Shown: positions 1-9,368, numbered from the stretch's first letter. The stretch: DNA of 64,000 nucleotides from Chitinophaga tropicalis (GCF_009758205.1 NZ_WRXN01000001.1:930001-994000), one strand, 5' to 3'. The notes: generated by a model from the letters alone, not told the origin. Translations and numbers: made by a program.

Positions 1-74
1 CCATTACAGAAGAACAGGAAGAAGATCTTCTTAAGAAAAATTATGATCTGCTGATGAACTATATCAGCATGTAA
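1..74 (+). CDS. C-terminal end of an unidentified protein (partial)
   Basis: The frame read from base 3 is open from the window edge to a TAA at 72-74 and gives a 23-residue acidic then hydrophobic tail ending in NYISM. A strong intrinsic terminator follows directly, which supports a real gene end. The remainder lies outside the window, so neither family nor function can be stated. Confidence 0.55.
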   Translation, partial: ITEEQEEDLLKKNYDLLMNYISM

Positions 75-92
75 TAAATACTATTTTACCTA

Positions 93-139
93 AAAGCGAA
101 ACGCATAATACTGATAAGGTTATGCGCTTCGCTTTTTTT
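93..139 (+). terminator. Intrinsic terminator after the partial gene
   Basis: A 16-bp stem (93-108 with 120-135, one mismatch) closes an 11-base loop and runs into a T tract. It separates the partial gene from the BamA-like gene at 191. Confidence 0.85.
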
Positions 140-190
140 ATTACTTTAATGCCCCGGTAACCGGAAGCATCTGTCAGGGACAACTAAAAA

Positions 191-1618
191 ATGGGAGTCA
201 GAAAATATTTTTTCATAGCATACGTGGTATGTCTGTTTGTAGGGGTAATGCCCTGCGAAGGGCGCCAGTTGCCGTCAGATACTACTTCCAGACCCGCAGA
301 CAGTGCTTTTATTATAGTGAGGAATATTGTGGTCAAAGGCAATAAAAAGACACGCACCAATGTGATACTGCGTGAATTAGGTATGGCTCCGGGAGATACA
401 TTGCAGCTGCACGGCATTGCTGCACAGCTGGAAAACCGGCGCCGCAGGCTGCTCAATACCTCACTGTTCCTGACAGTAGGCATGAATATCAAGAACTGGG
501 AAGGCAGGCATGCAGACCTGGTAATAGAGGTCTGGGAACGCTGGTATATCTTTCCCATTCCCATTTTCAGGCTGGCAGACCGTAACTTTAACCAGTGGTG
601 GGTAGAGCAGGGCCGCAGCCTGGACCGTGTGAACCTGGGGGTACGGTTTATCCAGAATAATATGACAGGGCGGAATGACGAGGTAAAAGCAGAATTACAG
701 ATAGGATATACTCAACGCGTAGCCTTGTTTTATGATCTGCCTTACATAGACAGAACTTTCCGGCATGGCGTAGGTCTGATCTTTGCCTATAGCCGTAATC
801 GTGAATTGAACGATAGTACTTTTAACAATAAACAGGTCTTTTTCCGCCAGGACCAATTCATCCGTCAGACGTGGACTGCCGGGCTGAGTTACAGTTACCG
901 CAAGGCCATCAATACACGGCATCAGGTGTTTCTGACCTATAATTATGAAAAGGTGAATGATTCTGTAAGTCATCATAACCCGGATTACCTGGGCGATGGC
1001 CGTCAGAGGGTCAGCTACCTGAACCTGTTGTACCGGATGAGCTATACCAATACAGACAGCTGGATGTATCCGCTGAAGGGAATGTTGTTCCAGGCAGAGG
1101 CAGAGAAAATGGGAATAGGCCCGCTTTCTGATTTCGATCATGTGCGTTTCAAATTAAGGATAGCCCAGTACTGGACGCTGTACCCTAAAACTTACGCTGC
1201 ACTTGGATTGAGAGCGCAGGTAAAGACGCCGGCCAATCAGCCGTATGCCAATCAGAAGGCTATCGGTTACCAGGAAGATTACCTGCGGGGCCTGGAATAT
1301 TATGTTGTGGACGGAACAAGCTTTTTTATTGCCAAGTCCACTTTAAGGAAACAGGTATATGAGTTTAACATACATATGCCTTTACTGCCTGAAAGAGTAA
1401 GCACTATACCTATCCGCCTGCTGGCAAAGGTTTACGGAGACGGCGGGTATGCCTATAGCAAGCGCTATGGTTACGGTATGCTGAATAACAGGTTCCTTTA
1501 TACAGGTGGTATTGGAGTGGATATCGTTACTTATTTTGATTCCTGTCTGCGGATTGAGTACAGTATAAATCAGTTAGGTCAAAAAGGGTTATTTTTACAC
1601 ACTAAACTGGATATGTAA
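191..1618 (+). CDS. Short BamA/TamA-like outer-membrane barrel protein
   Basis: The 475-residue product starts with a hydrophobic signal peptide (about residues 5-23). A single POTRA-like module follows at about 40-115, with the typical 'I.V.GN..T....I.REL' pattern around residues 45-63. The rest is a beta-rich barrel of the bacterial surface antigen (D15) type with many aromatic alternating strands. It is about half the length of BamA, which is encoded separately at 4559. It may be a TamA-like or specialised assembly barrel in the outer membrane; its substrate is unknown. It sits 40 bp before nadK on the same strand. The family is clear; the specific role is inference. Confidence 0.75.
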   Translation: MGVRKYFFIAYVVCLFVGVMPCEGRQLPSDTTSRPADSAFIIVRNIVVKGNKKTRTNVILRELGMAPGDTLQLHGIAAQLENRRRRLLNTSLFLTVGMNIKNWEGRHADLVIEVWERWYIFPIPIFRLADRNFNQWWVEQGRSLDRVNLGVRFIQNNMTGRNDEVKAELQIGYTQRVALFYDLPYIDRTFRHGVGLIFAYSRNRELNDSTFNNKQVFFRQDQFIRQTWTAGLSYSYRKAINTRHQVFLTYNYEKVNDSVSHHNPDYLGDGRQRVSYLNLLYRMSYTNTDSWMYPLKGMLFQAEAEKMGIGPLSDFDHVRFKLRIAQYWTLYPKTYAALGLRAQVKTPANQPYANQKAIGYQEDYLRGLEYYVVDGTSFFIAKSTLRKQVYEFNIHMPLLPERVSTIPIRLLAKVYGDGGYAYSKRYGYGMLNNRFLYTGGIGVDIVTYFDSCLRIEYSINQLGQKGLFLHTKLDM

Positions 1619-1658
1619 TGAGCCGCAGCCTCAATTGCGGCACTATCAAGCACAGATT

Positions 1659-2546
1659 ATGCAAATTGCTATTTACAGCCGTGGATTTGTTAAAGAAGAC
1701 CTGCCTATTATCCAGTTACTGCTCGATGAACTGGAAAGGGCAGAAATCAATGCGATCATTTATGCACCTTTTAGCGAATCACTGCAACCATATATAAGGT
1801 TCAGCAAGCCGCTGGTCACTTTTTCCTGTGCAGAAGACCTGTACGGAAAGGCGGATATCCTTGTAAGCCTGGGCGGAGACGGAACTTTACTGGATACCGT
1901 ATGTTATGTACGGGATAAGAACATCCCGGTGCTGGGCATTAACTTTGGCCGGCTGGGATTCCTGGCCAGTATCGGTAAGGATGCTATCAATGCTGCCGTG
2001 CAGGCACTGAAACAGCGGACTTACGTAGCAGATAAAAGGTCCCTGCTGCACCTGGATTCCAACGTAGGGCTTTTCGGGGAAGTGCCTTACGCGCTGAATG
2101 ACTTTACCATTCACAAGAAGGATACTTCCGCCATGGTAAAGATCCATACGTACCTGAACGGGGAATTCCTTAACACCTACTGGGCAGATGGCCTGATCGT
2201 ATCTACCCCTACAGGATCCACGGGATACTCACTGAGCTGTGGAGGCCCGGTAGTGTTTCCTGAAGCAGGAAGTTTTGTAATTACACCGGTAGCTCCGCAT
2301 AATCTGAACGTCCGGCCCGTTATTATACCAGACAACCATGTTCTTTCTTTTGAAGTGGAAGGAAGGAGCGATCAGTTTCTATGTACCCTGGACTCCCGTA
2401 TGGAAACTATAGATAGTACAGTGCAACTGGCTATTAAGAAAGAAGAGTTCAGTATCAGTCTTGTACGTCTTGACGATAGTAATTTTCTACATACCTTGCG
2501 GAATAAGTTACTGTGGGGAATAGATGCAAGGAATGCATTAAAGTAA
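1659..2546 (+). CDS. nadK: NAD kinase
   Basis: NadK phosphorylates NAD to NADP in the cytoplasm. The 295-residue product has the diagnostic GGDG motif at 72-75 in 'LVSLGGDGTLLDT' and the second conserved block 'STPTGSTGYSLSCGGP'. The ATG at 1659 is chosen because it begins 'MQIAIYSRG', the expected first beta strand; an in-frame TTG at 1635 would add eight unconserved residues. In many Bacteroidota nadK lies just before porG, uppS and bamA, and that order holds here. Confidence 0.95.
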   Translation: MQIAIYSRGFVKEDLPIIQLLLDELERAEINAIIYAPFSESLQPYIRFSKPLVTFSCAEDLYGKADILVSLGGDGTLLDTVCYVRDKNIPVLGINFGRLGFLASIGKDAINAAVQALKQRTYVADKRSLLHLDSNVGLFGEVPYALNDFTIHKKDTSAMVKIHTYLNGEFLNTYWADGLIVSTPTGSTGYSLSCGGPVVFPEAGSFVITPVAPHNLNVRPVIIPDNHVLSFEVEGRSDQFLCTLDSRMETIDSTVQLAIKKEEFSISLVRLDDSNFLHTLRNKLLWGIDARNALK

Positions 2547-2721
2547 CTACCTCCGGATCCGGATATCCCGGTATCGATTCATAACCTGGCGCAGCTGAGA
2601 CATTACTCTATTTTATAGAGTATATTAGAAAAAATTATTACATTTGATTCCTTTTTAATACCAAAAGCAGGAAATACCGCGTTTAAAAGGAATTATCGGT
2701 TTAAGCAGAAGCGTTCGATCT

Positions 2722-3588
2722 ATGAGCATACCTTTCTTTTACTCCAAGCGTTTCATAACGTCCGGCATCATAGCAGTGATATCCCTGTTCCTGACGCCTG
2801 CTTTTGCTCAGAATGAGCTGTCCTATACAGGTGAACTGGGTGTTTCCGTTGGTGCGGCACACTATTTCGGGGATCTGAACACCCGGGGGGCGCTCAATGC
2901 TCCAAAACCGGCAGTAGGTATCTATTACCGGAAGTACATGAATGACTATGTAGGGGTAAGGGCGCATTTCCGGTATCTGCAGCTGGGGTATTCTGATACT
3001 TACAACACGAACGAATTCCAGCATCGCCGGAACCTGAGTTTTAATACCAATGTTTTTGAACTGGGCCTGCAGGGAGACTTTAACTTCTTCCGTTTTGAGC
3101 CGGGTTCCAGGTATTACCGTTTCACCCCTTATTTTACAGGTGGTGGCTCTCTCTTTTATTTCAATCCCTATGCTTACCTGAACGGAGTGAAGTACAACCT
3201 GCAGCCTTTGCGTACAGAGGGGCAGGGCAGTGCCATGTACCCTGACCGTAAGCCATACAGCCTGATGGCCTTTGCCTTTACCCTGGGCGGAGGTTTCAAA
3301 TACAATCTAAGCAGGAAAGTGAATGTGGGACTGGAGGCATTATACCGTTTTGCACAAACCGATTACCTGGATGATGTGAGCACTACTTACGCCGGAACAG
3401 CGGTTTTCCCTCCTGATGCTGAAGGAAACCCGTCAGCAGCTTACCTTCTGCAGGACCGTTCCTATGCCACCGGCGACAGGATAGGCGTAGCCGGAAGACA
3501 AAGGGGAAACAGCCGGGATAAAGATCAGTTTGTTACCGTTGAACTGACTATCAGTATTTTATTCACCTCTTATAGATGTAAATTCTGA
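2722..3588 (+). CDS. porG: PorG-like outer-membrane protein (DUF6089), type IX secretion
   Basis: The 288-residue protein has a signal peptide cut near 'AFAQ' (residue 30). A mature beta-barrel follows, beginning with the 'GELGVSVGAAHYFGDLN' segment typical of the PorG/DUF6089 family. PorG belongs to the outer-membrane side of the type IX secretion system, which exports proteins with C-terminal sorting domains and powers gliding. The assignment rests on this opening motif, the length, and the conserved place between nadK and uppS. No other T9SS gene is in the window. Confidence 0.8.
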   Translation: MSIPFFYSKRFITSGIIAVISLFLTPAFAQNELSYTGELGVSVGAAHYFGDLNTRGALNAPKPAVGIYYRKYMNDYVGVRAHFRYLQLGYSDTYNTNEFQHRRNLSFNTNVFELGLQGDFNFFRFEPGSRYYRFTPYFTGGGSLFYFNPYAYLNGVKYNLQPLRTEGQGSAMYPDRKPYSLMAFAFTLGGGFKYNLSRKVNVGLEALYRFAQTDYLDDVSTTYAGTAVFPPDAEGNPSAAYLLQDRSYATGDRIGVAGRQRGNSRDKDQFVTVELTISILFTSYRCKF

Positions 3589-3761
3589 TTCGGTAGCCAT
3601 AACATGCCTATTGGCAGTTTATTATTGGCAATTGGTCTATTTCAGAAACTTTCTAACACTTCTTTTTTGCGGAAAACAGCCAACAGTAAAGGATTTGGCT
3701 GTTAAAACTACGTTAAAACCCCCTATCGCCCTTTGCCGGGAAAGGCATATATCTATTTTTG

Positions 3762-3769
3762 TATCTTTG
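3762..3769 (+). promoter_or_regulatory. Bacteroidota -7 box upstream of uppS
   Basis: TATCTTTG fits the Bacteroidota sigma-A -7 consensus TAnnTTTG. It lies 47 bp before the uppS ATG at 3817. No convincing TTTG -33 element is found at the usual 19-21 bp. Confidence 0.5.
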
Positions 3770-3816
3770 CAAACTTTACAAAATCTGCATCTATATATAA
3801 TCCGCCGGAGATACTC

Positions 3817-4578
3817 ATGAGTTTGAAGGACAAATTGGACTTACAACGCTTGCCACGACACATTGCCATCATTATGGACGGGAATGGCCGTTGGGCGAAG
3901 GAGCGTGGCCAGGACCGGCTTTTTGGGCACCATGAAGGTGTTGAAAGCGTCCGTAATATTACAGAGGCCTGCGCAGAACTGGGTATCGGGTATTTAACCT
4001 TATATGCCTTTTCTACTGAAAACTGGGACCGCCCCGTTTATGAAGTGAACGGTATTATGGAATTGCTCGTAAATACTATCCGTAACGAAGTAAGTACCCT
4101 TTCCAAAAATAATATCCGCCTGCATGTGATAGGGGACATGAACATGCTGCCGGAGCAATGTCAGAAGGAAATGGAGGAGGCCATGGCCCTTACAAGCGGG
4201 AACACAGGTCTGAACCTGGTAATGGCGCTTAGCTATAGTGCACGCTGGGAGATCGTAAATGCAGCAAAGAATATAGCCCGGGATGTAAAAGACGGTAAAC
4301 TGGCCCCTGAAGAAGTAACCCCGGAAAAGTGGCAGCAATATCTGTGCACAGCCACACTGCCTGATCCGGAACTGATGATCAGGACAAGCGGAGAATGCAG
4401 GATCAGTAACTTCCTCCTATACCAGCTGGCTTACGCGGAACTTTACTTTACAGATACCCGCTGGCCGGATTTCCGCAAAGAACACCTTTACGAAGCCATC
4501 TTAAACTTTCAGAACCGAGAACGGCGCTTTGGCAAAACAAGCGAACAAATACAGCAGAATGAAGAAATTATTTCCTAA
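3817..4578 (+). CDS. uppS: Undecaprenyl diphosphate synthase (isoprenyl transferase)
   Basis: UppS condenses isopentenyl diphosphate onto farnesyl diphosphate to make the C55 lipid carrier for peptidoglycan and polysaccharide assembly. The 253-residue protein carries the family signature 'IIMDGNGRWA', with catalytic Asp21 at the start of DGNGRW, and the C-terminal 'RTSGECRISNFLLYQLAYAELYF' block (split here only for description; Arg-Thr-Ser-Gly is the substrate-binding part). The ATG at 3817 gives the normal N-terminus; the open frame extends upstream to 3733 but those residues look like leader and promoter sequence. The last 20 bases overlap the start of bamA, which suggests translational coupling. 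Confidence 0.95.
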   Translation: MSLKDKLDLQRLPRHIAIIMDGNGRWAKERGQDRLFGHHEGVESVRNITEACAELGIGYLTLYAFSTENWDRPVYEVNGIMELLVNTIRNEVSTLSKNNIRLHVIGDMNMLPEQCQKEMEEAMALTSGNTGLNLVMALSYSARWEIVNAAKNIARDVKDGKLAPEEVTPEKWQQYLCTATLPDPELMIRTSGECRISNFLLYQLAYAELYFTDTRWPDFRKEHLYEAILNFQNRERRFGKTSEQIQQNEEIIS

Positions 4579-7303
4579 GAGCCTACTGGCCATAGTTTTA
4601 TGTTGCAGTGCCGGCATTCGTGTGTCCGCTCAAGCCGCGGATACCATACCCCCTGCACCAACTCCTGACCAGCAACCCGTAGGATTGAGCTTACCAATGG
4701 GAAATGCACAACCGCAGCCATATGAAATTGCTGATATCACAGTGGCCGGTACGCAATACCTGGATAAAGCACTGCTTATTTCCCTGTCAGGCCTGAACGT
4801 AGGCGACAAGGTAGTATACCCCGGTGGCGACCAGTTCGCAAAAGCTATTCAAAGCCTCTGGGGACAGCGTTTGTTCGCGAATGTTGCTATTTATGTAACT
4901 AAAATACAGGATGGGAAGATCTGGCTGGAAATTGACCTGCAGGAACGCCCCCGCCTCAATAACTTCATTTTCAGAGGCGTTAAAAAGTCTGAAACAGAAG
5001 AACTGGTAAAGAAAGCCGCCCTGCGTAAAGGTACCGTGGTGACTGAAAGCCTGAAACAGAACGCTATCAGCATCATCACCAAATACTACGCAGATAAAGG
5101 CTACAGGAACGCTACCGTAACCGTGACTGAAAGAGCCGATACCTCCCAGGTGAACGCATCTGACGTAGTATTCACCATCCAGAAAGGTGGAAAGGTAAAG
5201 GTGAACGATATCTATATTGTTGGCAACGACAATATCAGCGATTCAAGGGTCAAGAAGAAAATGAAAGGTACAAAGGAACGTACCCGTATCACCATCTATC
5301 CTGATTCTGAACCGGTATATACAGATTCTGCAGAAGTGCATGATAATTACTGGAAAACCTTTGGTTTCCTGTATCCTTCCCGCACCCTGGAAGAACTGGA
5401 CCCCTACTTCCGTTTTAAACTCTTCTCTTCAGCCAAGTTCAACGAAGGGAAGTACATGGAAGACAAAGAAAAAGTAATATCCTACTATAATACACAGGGT
5501 TACCGTGACGCGGTACTGGTAAGGGATACTACATACAAATCCCGTAACGGAGGCGTAAACGTAAGTATGCAGATAAGCGAAGGAAGGAAATATTATTTCG
5601 GGGATATTACCTGGAAAGGTAACTCCCGCTATAGCGATTCTGTCCTGACCCGCGTACTGGGTATCAAAAAAGGTGATACCTACAACCAGGAACTGATGCA
5701 GAAACGCCTGTTATCTTCCGAAGGTGGTGATATTGGCGGTATGTACATGGACTTCGGTTACCTGTTCTTCCACGCTGACCCCGTAGAGATCGGGATACAC
5801 GGAGATACGATAGATTATGAGATCCGTATCTCTGAAGGTCCGCAGGCTACCATCAAGGAAGTACGTATAGCTGGTAACGAAAAGACCAACGAACACGTGA
5901 TACGTCGTGAGCTGCGTACACTGCCCGGTGAGAAATTCTCCCGTACAGACCTGATCCGTTCCAACCGTGAAATTGCGAACCTTGGTTTCTTCAACCCTGA
6001 GAAGATAGGTATGGACCCCGTTCCGAATATCCAGGACGGTACTGTAGATATTAACTACACCGTTGAGGAAAAAGCGAACGACCAGCTGGAACTTTCTGCA
6101 GGCTGGGGTGGTTATATAGGCCTGACCGGTACACTGGGTGTAACGTTCAACAACTTCTCCCTGCGCAACATTTTCAGAAAAGAAACATGGGACCCCTTAC
6201 CAAGTGGTGATGGCCAGAAATTATCCGTACGTGTGTCTTCCAATGGTAAGGCATACCGTTCCTATAACTTCTCCTTCACAGAACCCTGGCTGGGCGGTAA
6301 AAAGCGTAACCAGTTCTCTGTAAGCTTCTATAGCAGCTACCAGAACCCGAACGCTTACTCATCATATATATATGGTAGCACACTTTCCAACAATGCTTAC
6401 TTTAAGGTACTGGGTGCTTCCGTATCGCTGGGTAAACAGCTGAAATGGCCGGATGACTATTTCACCCTGATCTACTCCCTGAACTATCAGCAGTATAAAC
6501 TGAAGAACTATAACTATTTCAACATACCTGGTTTCTCTTCCGGTACTTCCAACAACATCAACCTGAAACTGACCCTGGCCCGTTCATCTGTTGACCAGCA
6601 GATCTTCCCAAGGAATGGTTCCAACTTTGTGTTGTCCGGACAGTTCACTCCGCCGTACTCCGTATTTAATCCCAACAGGGATTATAAGCTGGAGCCGATC
6701 AGTGACCAGTTTAATTTTATCGAGTTCCAGAAATACCGCTTCAACGCAGAATGGTATGTACCATTGTCTAAGCCACATGGCTCTGACAATAAGACCTTTG
6801 TGATGAAAGTGGCTGCTAAATTCGGTTACATAGGCCGTTATGACAACCGTACCACACTGTCTCCGTTTGGCCGTTTTGAGCTGGGTGGCGATGGTCTGAG
6901 TAACTTTGCGATCTATGATCGTGATATCATCTCCCAGAGAGGTTACCCGGTTTATTATACCTCCGATCCGAGGATGAATGCTGAAACAGGTCAGCCTTCC
7001 GGTTATGAAGGTTTTACAGTGTTCAACAAATACGTGATGGAATTACGCTATCCGTTCAGCCTCAGCCCAAGCTCTACCATCTTTGGTCTGGCATTCATAG
7101 AAGCAGCTAACGGTTACCGGGACGTAAAAGATTATAATCCGTTCAGGTTACGCCGTTCTGCCGGTCTGGGTATGCGTTTCTACCTGCCTATGTTTGGTCT
7201 GCTTGGATTTGACTATGGTATTGGTTTTGACCGTCTTCAGTCAGGAAATGGCCTGAAAGATGCGGCTAAATTTACCTTCATGCTGGGCTTTGAGCCTGAA
7301 TGA
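4559..7303 (+). CDS. bamA: Outer-membrane protein assembly factor BamA
   Basis: BamA inserts beta-barrel proteins into the outer membrane. The 914-residue product has a signal peptide ('MKKLFPKSLLAIVLCCSAG', cut near 'VSAQA'). POTRA repeats fill about residues 45-470 and a D15-type barrel fills about 500-914, ending in a strand with terminal aromatic residues ('KFTFMLGFEPE'). Length and layout are normal for a Bacteroidota BamA. The ATG at 4559 overlaps uppS by 20 bases; the frame stays open to 4529 but the extension is hydrophilic and would spoil the signal peptide. Two OmpH/Skp chaperone genes follow directly. Confidence 0.95.
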   Translation: MKKLFPKSLLAIVLCCSAGIRVSAQAADTIPPAPTPDQQPVGLSLPMGNAQPQPYEIADITVAGTQYLDKALLISLSGLNVGDKVVYPGGDQFAKAIQSLWGQRLFANVAIYVTKIQDGKIWLEIDLQERPRLNNFIFRGVKKSETEELVKKAALRKGTVVTESLKQNAISIITKYYADKGYRNATVTVTERADTSQVNASDVVFTIQKGGKVKVNDIYIVGNDNISDSRVKKKMKGTKERTRITIYPDSEPVYTDSAEVHDNYWKTFGFLYPSRTLEELDPYFRFKLFSSAKFNEGKYMEDKEKVISYYNTQGYRDAVLVRDTTYKSRNGGVNVSMQISEGRKYYFGDITWKGNSRYSDSVLTRVLGIKKGDTYNQELMQKRLLSSEGGDIGGMYMDFGYLFFHADPVEIGIHGDTIDYEIRISEGPQATIKEVRIAGNEKTNEHVIRRELRTLPGEKFSRTDLIRSNREIANLGFFNPEKIGMDPVPNIQDGTVDINYTVEEKANDQLELSAGWGGYIGLTGTLGVTFNNFSLRNIFRKETWDPLPSGDGQKLSVRVSSNGKAYRSYNFSFTEPWLGGKKRNQFSVSFYSSYQNPNAYSSYIYGSTLSNNAYFKVLGASVSLGKQLKWPDDYFTLIYSLNYQQYKLKNYNYFNIPGFSSGTSNNINLKLTLARSSVDQQIFPRNGSNFVLSGQFTPPYSVFNPNRDYKLEPISDQFNFIEFQKYRFNAEWYVPLSKPHGSDNKTFVMKVAAKFGYIGRYDNRTTLSPFGRFELGGDGLSNFAIYDRDIISQRGYPVYYTSDPRMNAETGQPSGYEGFTVFNKYVMELRYPFSLSPSSTIFGLAFIEAANGYRDVKDYNPFRLRRSAGLGMRFYLPMFGLLGFDYGIGFDRLQSGNGLKDAAKFTFMLGFEPE

Positions 7304-7386
7304 TGTTAGTATAAATTTTAAATTATATATTGCGAATTCGAATGAAATATTCAAATTGGCAGGTAATTTGAAAAAAAAGGAACATT

Positions 7387-7914
7387 ATGAAAAAAATATC
7401 CCTCATTGCCGTTCTGTTCTGTATGGGATTTACGGCCGTAGCGCAACGATACTGTGTAATAGATACGAAGTATATCCTGGACAATATTCCTGATTATAAG
7501 GAGGCTCAGGGGAAACTGGACGCAATAGCCGAGCAATGGCAGAAGGAAATTGACGCTAAGTTCCTGGAAGTAGATAAAATGTATAAATCCTACCAGGCAG
7601 AACAGGTGATGCTGACGGAAGAACTGAAGCATAAGCGTGAAGATGAGATCGTATCGAAAGAGAAAGAGGCGAAAGACCTGCAAAAGAAACGCTTTGGGTA
7701 TGAAGGAGATCTGTTTAAGAAGAGGGAAGAACTGGTAAAGCCTATACAGGATAAGATCTATAATGCTATCCAGAAAATGGCCGCCGCGCGTATGTATGAT
7801 TTCGTGCTGGACAAGTCAGGGGCAATGACCGTCATCTTCTCTGATCCTAAACTTGACAGGAGCGATGATATATTGAAATCATTGGGAGTAAAGAAAGCAA
7901 ATACCGGAGAGTAA
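7387..7914 (+). CDS. OmpH/Skp family periplasmic chaperone (first copy)
   Basis: The 175-residue protein has a signal peptide cut near 'TAVAQ' (residue 20). A long charged coiled-coil stretch at about 50-130 follows, flanked by a small beta core ('RYCVIDTKYILDNIPDYKE'). This is the Skp/OmpH jellyfish-type architecture. Skp-like trimers hold unfolded outer-membrane proteins in the periplasm for delivery to BamA. The location 84 bp after bamA and the second copy downstream support that role. Confidence 0.88.
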   Translation: MKKISLIAVLFCMGFTAVAQRYCVIDTKYILDNIPDYKEAQGKLDAIAEQWQKEIDAKFLEVDKMYKSYQAEQVMLTEELKHKREDEIVSKEKEAKDLQKKRFGYEGDLFKKREELVKPIQDKIYNAIQKMAAARMYDFVLDKSGAMTVIFSDPKLDRSDDILKSLGVKKANTGE

Positions 7915-7978
7915 TCTTTTAAACCATTTTATAACCTTAAGTTTTAGTATCTAAATTTTTTTAAACACAGACAACATC

Positions 7979-8488
7979 ATGAAGAAGTATGTAATTATTG
8001 CTTTTGTGACAGTTTCAGGATTGTTCAGCGTAAATGCAATGGCTCAGTCCAAAGTTGGTCATATTAACGCACAAGCCCTGATAGAGGCTATGCCTGAGGC
8101 ACAGACAGCGCAGAAGTCGCTGCAGCAGTATGCAGAGGAACTGGATAAAGATGGTAAAGGACTGATTGATGAATACCAGAAGAAACTGAAGGAATTTGAT
8201 GAGAAAGCGGCTACAATGACTGATAACCTGAAGGAGATCAAAGGTAAAGAGATCCAGACTGCTCAGAAAAACATCCAGGACTACCAGGAGTCTGCTCAGC
8301 AGAAGATCGAAGCTAAACGCCAGGAAATCCTGAAGCCTATCTACGATAAAGCCCGTAAGGCAATTGAAGATGTAGCGAAAGAGAAAGGCTATGCTTACGT
8401 TATTGACAGCTCAGTAGGTGTTTTACTGGTATCTCCGGCCAGCGATGATCTGGCTCCTGCCGTAAAAACCAAACTGGGTATTAAATAA
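7979..8488 (+). CDS. OmpH/Skp family periplasmic chaperone (second copy)
   Basis: The 169-residue product has a signal peptide ending near 'NAMAQ' and the typical start of the mature protein 'KVGHINAQALIEAMPEAQ'. A lysine- and glutamate-rich coiled coil runs at about 50-120. It is a diverged duplicate of the gene before it and closes the bamA-skp-skp block; an intrinsic terminator follows. Confidence 0.9.
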   Translation: MKKYVIIAFVTVSGLFSVNAMAQSKVGHINAQALIEAMPEAQTAQKSLQQYAEELDKDGKGLIDEYQKKLKEFDEKAATMTDNLKEIKGKEIQTAQKNIQDYQESAQQKIEAKRQEILKPIYDKARKAIEDVAKEKGYAYVIDSSVGVLLVSPASDDLAPAVKTKLGIK

Positions 8489-8514
8489 TCCCTGACTGGA
8501 AAAGTATTTAAGCG

Positions 8515-8544
8515 CCCCGGCTATACCGCCGGGGTATTTTTTTT
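8515..8544 (+). terminator. Intrinsic terminator of the bamA-skp block
   Basis: A 7-bp GC stem, CCCCGGC (8515-8521) with GCCGGGG (8528-8534), is followed by a run of T. Confidence 0.88.
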
Positions 8545-8575
8545 CAAAAACACTTTACTATTTGATATTTTTCCC

Positions 8576-8583
8576 TACCTTTG
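8576..8583 (+). promoter_or_regulatory. -7 box of the rpmH promoter
   Basis: TACCTTTG matches TAnnTTTG and lies 75 bp before rpmH, just after the preceding terminator. A weak TTTA at 8554-8557 could be the -33 element. Confidence 0.5.
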
Positions 8584-8658
8584 CCTTCCGTTTTAAAAAC
8601 AGGATTCCGCAAAACGGGATAGTGTTTAGTATAGTACAGGTAAAAACAAAATATTAAA

Positions 8659-8814
8659 ATGAAACGTACTTTTCAACCGCATAACAGACGCAGAAAGAGC
8701 GTTCATGGTTTTAGAAAGAGAATGGAAACTGCAAACGGCCGTAAAGTATTAGCTTCCCGCAGAGCTAAAGGACGTAAGAAATTAACAGTTTCTGACGAGC
8801 GCAAGCTTAAATAA
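8659..8814 (+). CDS. rpmH: 50S ribosomal protein L34
   Basis: The 51-residue, strongly basic product starts [20 protein letters not shown] and has the family signature 'HGFRKRM.T..GR.VL..RR.KGRK'. L34 is one of the smallest large-subunit proteins. It lies just before rnpA, the order found in most bacteria. It carries its own promoter box upstream. Confidence 0.98.
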   Translation: MKRTFQPHNRRRKSVHGFRKRMETANGRKVLASRRAKGRKKLTVSDERKLK

Positions 8815-8918
8815 GACCAGTCTTATATAACTGCGGCATAGCTATGCTATGCAGGCTTTGAGGCCGGATCTTGATAGGTTGGAATTGTATAGCATTGGGT
8901 TGATAAATCAGACTTGCC

Positions 8919-9323
8919 ATAAAAACTTATTCTTTTACCAGAGAAGAAAGGTTAAAAAGCAGAAAACTCATTGAAACGCTTTTTCGGGAAGGAAAAGCGT
9001 TTTCTGTTTTTCCCTACCGCGTAATCTATATGCCGGTCAACCCGCCTGTGAACAAATATCCTGTACAGGCAGGTTTTAGCGTCTCTACACGGAAATTCCC
9101 ACATGCGGTAGACCGTAACCGCGTAAAACGTCTTACCCGCGAATGCTGGCGCCTGCAGAAGCAGACGTTTTATGACGTCCTGCAGCAGCGCTCTCTGCAG
9201 CTGGCAGTATTCTTTATCTATACCGATAAGAAAATAGCCCCTTATACTACCCTGCACAGCAAAATTTCGGTAATTTTAAAGAGGTTAGAGAATGAGATAG
9301 CAAAAGGTGATCAATCGCTTTAA
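8919..9323 (+). CDS. rnpA: Ribonuclease P protein component, apparently starting at ATA
   Basis: RnpA binds the catalytic RNA of RNase P, which trims the 5' leaders of tRNA precursors. The core signature '[11 protein letters not shown]' is present. The first ATG in frame is at 9030 and would give only 97 residues, missing the conserved N-terminal strand and helix. Reading upstream in the same frame gives '[20 protein letters not shown]', '[18 protein letters not shown]' and the rest, exactly the family's N-terminus, back to an ATA at 8919 where Met would be expected. Stops lie at 8901 and 8904, and no ATG, GTG or TTG occurs between them and 9030. With ATA as start the protein has 134 residues, a normal length. 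A single-base sequence error is the alternative. Confidence 0.82.
   Translation: MKTYSFTREERLKSRKLIETLFREGKAFSVFPYRVIYMPVNPPVNKYPVQAGFSVSTRKFPHAVDRNRVKRLTRECWRLQKQTFYDVLQQRSLQLAVFFIYTDKKIAPYTTLHSKISVILKRLENEIAKGDQSL
8974..9002 (+). other. Hairpin inside the rnpA N-terminal coding region
   Basis: AAACGCTTTT (8974-8983) and AAAAGCGTTT (8993-9002) form a perfect 10-bp stem with a 9-base loop. T-rich sequence follows (TCTGTTTTT). It resembles the window's AACGCTTT...AAAGCG-type terminators but lies within conserved coding sequence. Whether it acts on expression is unknown. Confidence 0.4.
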
Positions 9324-9368
9324 GCTGTTCCATCTTTTCAGCCGCGCGCAGCGCAGAAGAAAACGCCC

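Noticed and set aside
3611..3820. 69-codon frame before uppS
   Set aside because: Spans the uppS promoter box and overlaps its start in another frame; no conserved features.
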